DNA of 64,000 bases from Chelonoidis abingdonii (taxonomy: Eukaryota; Chordata; Testudines; Testudinidae). Under the pieces are notes generated by a model, which ran no database searches, had not been told where the DNA came from, and saw only the letters and a list, made by a program, of their open reading frames with translations. Of this stretch, positions 62,251 to 64,000 are shown piece by piece. How positions within the stretch are numbered: the first letter of the stretch is position 1; each line of letters begins with the position of its first letter. The DNA is taken from assembly GCF_003597395.2 (NCBI RefSeq), contig NC_133771.1:53576745-53640744 (forward strand), read 5' to 3'. Position numbers and translations under genes: made by a program.

Positions 62251-64000
62251 CAGGTCTGTCTCCCAAGATGCAATTAGGGGGACTAGACTGTAGCAGTAGC
62301 CCCCAGCCCTCTTTCCCATGCCAGTAGCTTTCAGGACCCCCAATTGTCACAGTGCCCCTTCAAAACTTTTCTTAAAGATTGGCAACTATGGACAGTCCCC
62401 AGCACCAATATCTCAGCTTTACTTCAATAGCAGAAGGATGGAGTCACGCTATTTATATCTATTCAGTCAAAGCTGAGGCATTTGCCAAAGAATCAACTTG
62501 ACTACCTACTCCAACAAACCTCAGGCTAGCCCTGCATATCATGATCACCAGGAGTTACATTTGGGTGGGGAAGGAGCAGAGAAAAAAATATTTTGCACCC
62601 CCTCCCCTCCAAAAAAAGTTAAAGCCCAGTTTGTTTCCAAGTTCAATTATTTTATCTAGGAAGTGGTTTATGGATTGGGTCCTGGGTGCCTAGGAGATAG
62701 CTATTTAGTTCACCACAAACCCCCAACAGATGACAATCCCTAAACTCTTATATGAAGGGACTGGGAACAGGGATTTTTCTCAAGCGCTGCCCACCCCAGA
62801 AATTCCCTGTGATCTTTCAAAGCATGCTGAAAAATCTGCTACATATCTCTGATCTTTTTAAGGTGTCAAGTTGACTAGGAAGGTTTTCTTTCAGGGATTT
62901 GTGGTGTTGGGAAATGTTCACTGTTATCACACAAAATTATATGTTTGTTATTTATCAAAACTAATACCAAACTAAGAGAAAAAAAACAACTAGAGTGTGA
63001 TGCAAGAAACTAAATTACAAGTAGCTAGTTATTTATAAAGTACCAAAACAATGAGCTCAAGATGAATTGCATTATTTCTGGGCATATACTTAACCTGTTT
63101 ACACATGCACATGTTTTGCAGGCTTGCTTTAGGTGCTGATTTTTCAAAATTGAGCATAAACCATGTGTCTGGTCAAAGTGATAATATTCATTTCAACTCC
63201 TTCTAAAAGCAGGTAAACCCAGGTGTCCTATGCAAAGCAGAGTGATTACAGCTCATAGCTATATGCCTGTAATTTGTACATTTCCAAAAGCAAGAGGAAA
63301 GCCAAAATTTCACTATTATCTATGTAAGCTGGTTACCTAAAAAGTATGAATTTTAGTGTCTGTAAATTATAAGCTTGAAGTGCTTTAATTTTAAATACTC
63401 ATGTTTATATGATAGCAAACATAAGAATTGTTTTATTGAAACTCTTTTTTTCAAAGTTCATGAAAGCTCTCTAGATATACACATATGCAGATAGATTGTC
63501 AAAGTTAAATTCACAGAAGTAGTTCTGTACATCTACTTTATGCAAAAAATCCCAGCTGTGTACATTCAGATACCAGATTTGCTCACACAATCTGGATTTT
63601 GCTTGCAAAATTTGACCTATATAATGAATGCTGCAATATCAATATAATGTGCATATGGAAAGCTTTCAGTGAACATGCATCTTCATCTTGTGGATCCAGA
63701 TGTGAGGATTGGCAGATTCTTATAAAACATTTATTCCTTAAGTGTCACAATAGCTTGTTTTGTGAACCAGAAATTCCTTAATGCATTATATACACACTGT
63801 TCTGAAACCCATTAAATCTCTACAAACAAGCTAACAAAAACAATTAGTTAGAGCTAAAAACCGAACAAACAAACAAGAAAAACAACAAAAGAATCAAAAC
63901 CAAAACACCCTACTTGCATAGTGTGTTTACTCTGAAAAGGGAGACGCACCAGAGATTCCATGAAGTTCATTATGAAGCTACTACATAGGCAAAGTATCTG
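62251..64000. other. Intronic DNA, no feature recognised
   Basis: AT-rich to the window edge. The 62350-62129 minus frame may be residual upstream sequence of the Penelope-like element. No exon seen. Confidence 0.35.

Noticed and set aside
1..64000. CRISPR array, prophage, toxin-antitoxin or other bacterial system
   Set aside because: The sequence is vertebrate nuclear DNA; no regularly spaced repeats or bacterial gene organisation are present.

Overview
This window looks like non-avian sauropsid nuclear DNA, most likely from a turtle. It is AT-rich and has no bacterial-style gene density. It is dominated by CR1 LINEs of several ages, with hAT and pogo-like DNA transposons, solo LTRs, a Penelope-like element, a DIRS-like reverse transcriptase fragment and tRNA-derived SINEs. 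This mixture is typical of turtle genomes. The assignment rests on family recognition by eye, not on a search.

The only convincing host coding sequence is three short exons on the minus strand, in transcription order 48717-48604, 39804-39682 and 22818-22714. Each encodes one EGF-like module, begins and ends in phase 1, and has good splice sites. Spliced, they keep a continuous EGF cysteine rhythm. Single-EGF exons separated by very large introns (about 8.8 and 16.9 kb, with more than 15 kb before and 22 kb after) fit EYS (eyes shut homolog, a photoreceptor extracellular-matrix protein). CRB, Notch or another EGF-repeat protein is not excluded. The middle exon carries an in-frame TGA exactly where the third EGF cysteine codon belongs. 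The exon is otherwise intact, and this is the most interesting host-gene observation. The rest of the window is probably intron of this gene.

Layout. 0-7 kb: a hairpin, a complete hAT with 8-bp target duplication (2541-3336), a pogo-like MITE, a tRNA-SINE, and an LTR inserted inside another LTR (5125-6808). 7.8-9.5 kb: old CR1; 9.5-10.3 kb: a probable LTR. 12-16 kb: minus-strand CR1s, one split by a solo LTR. 16.9-21.8 kb: CR1 copies, an LTR-like insertion, a pogo-like MITE and a hairpin MITE. 22.7 kb: the third EGF exon. 26-32.5 kb: dense nested repeats, with an old CR1 split by a hAT that was itself split by a younger CR1. 33.5-35.8 kb: DIRS RT fragment and a hAT transposase remnant inside another repeat. 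39.7 kb: EGF exon with TGA. 41.4-46.7 kb: third solo LTR, a non-CR1 LINE and a long minus-strand CR1. 48.6 kb: first EGF exon. 53.5-55.5 kb: DUF659-type hAT transposase pseudogene. 58.9-62.3 kb: old CR1, a MITE and a Penelope-like GIY-YIG remnant.

There is no operon, CRISPR array, bacterial defence locus or intact selfish-element gene here. I see no credible new multi-gene system. The value lies in the EGF exon with TGA, the layered insertions with readable target-site duplications, and a few unassigned segments.
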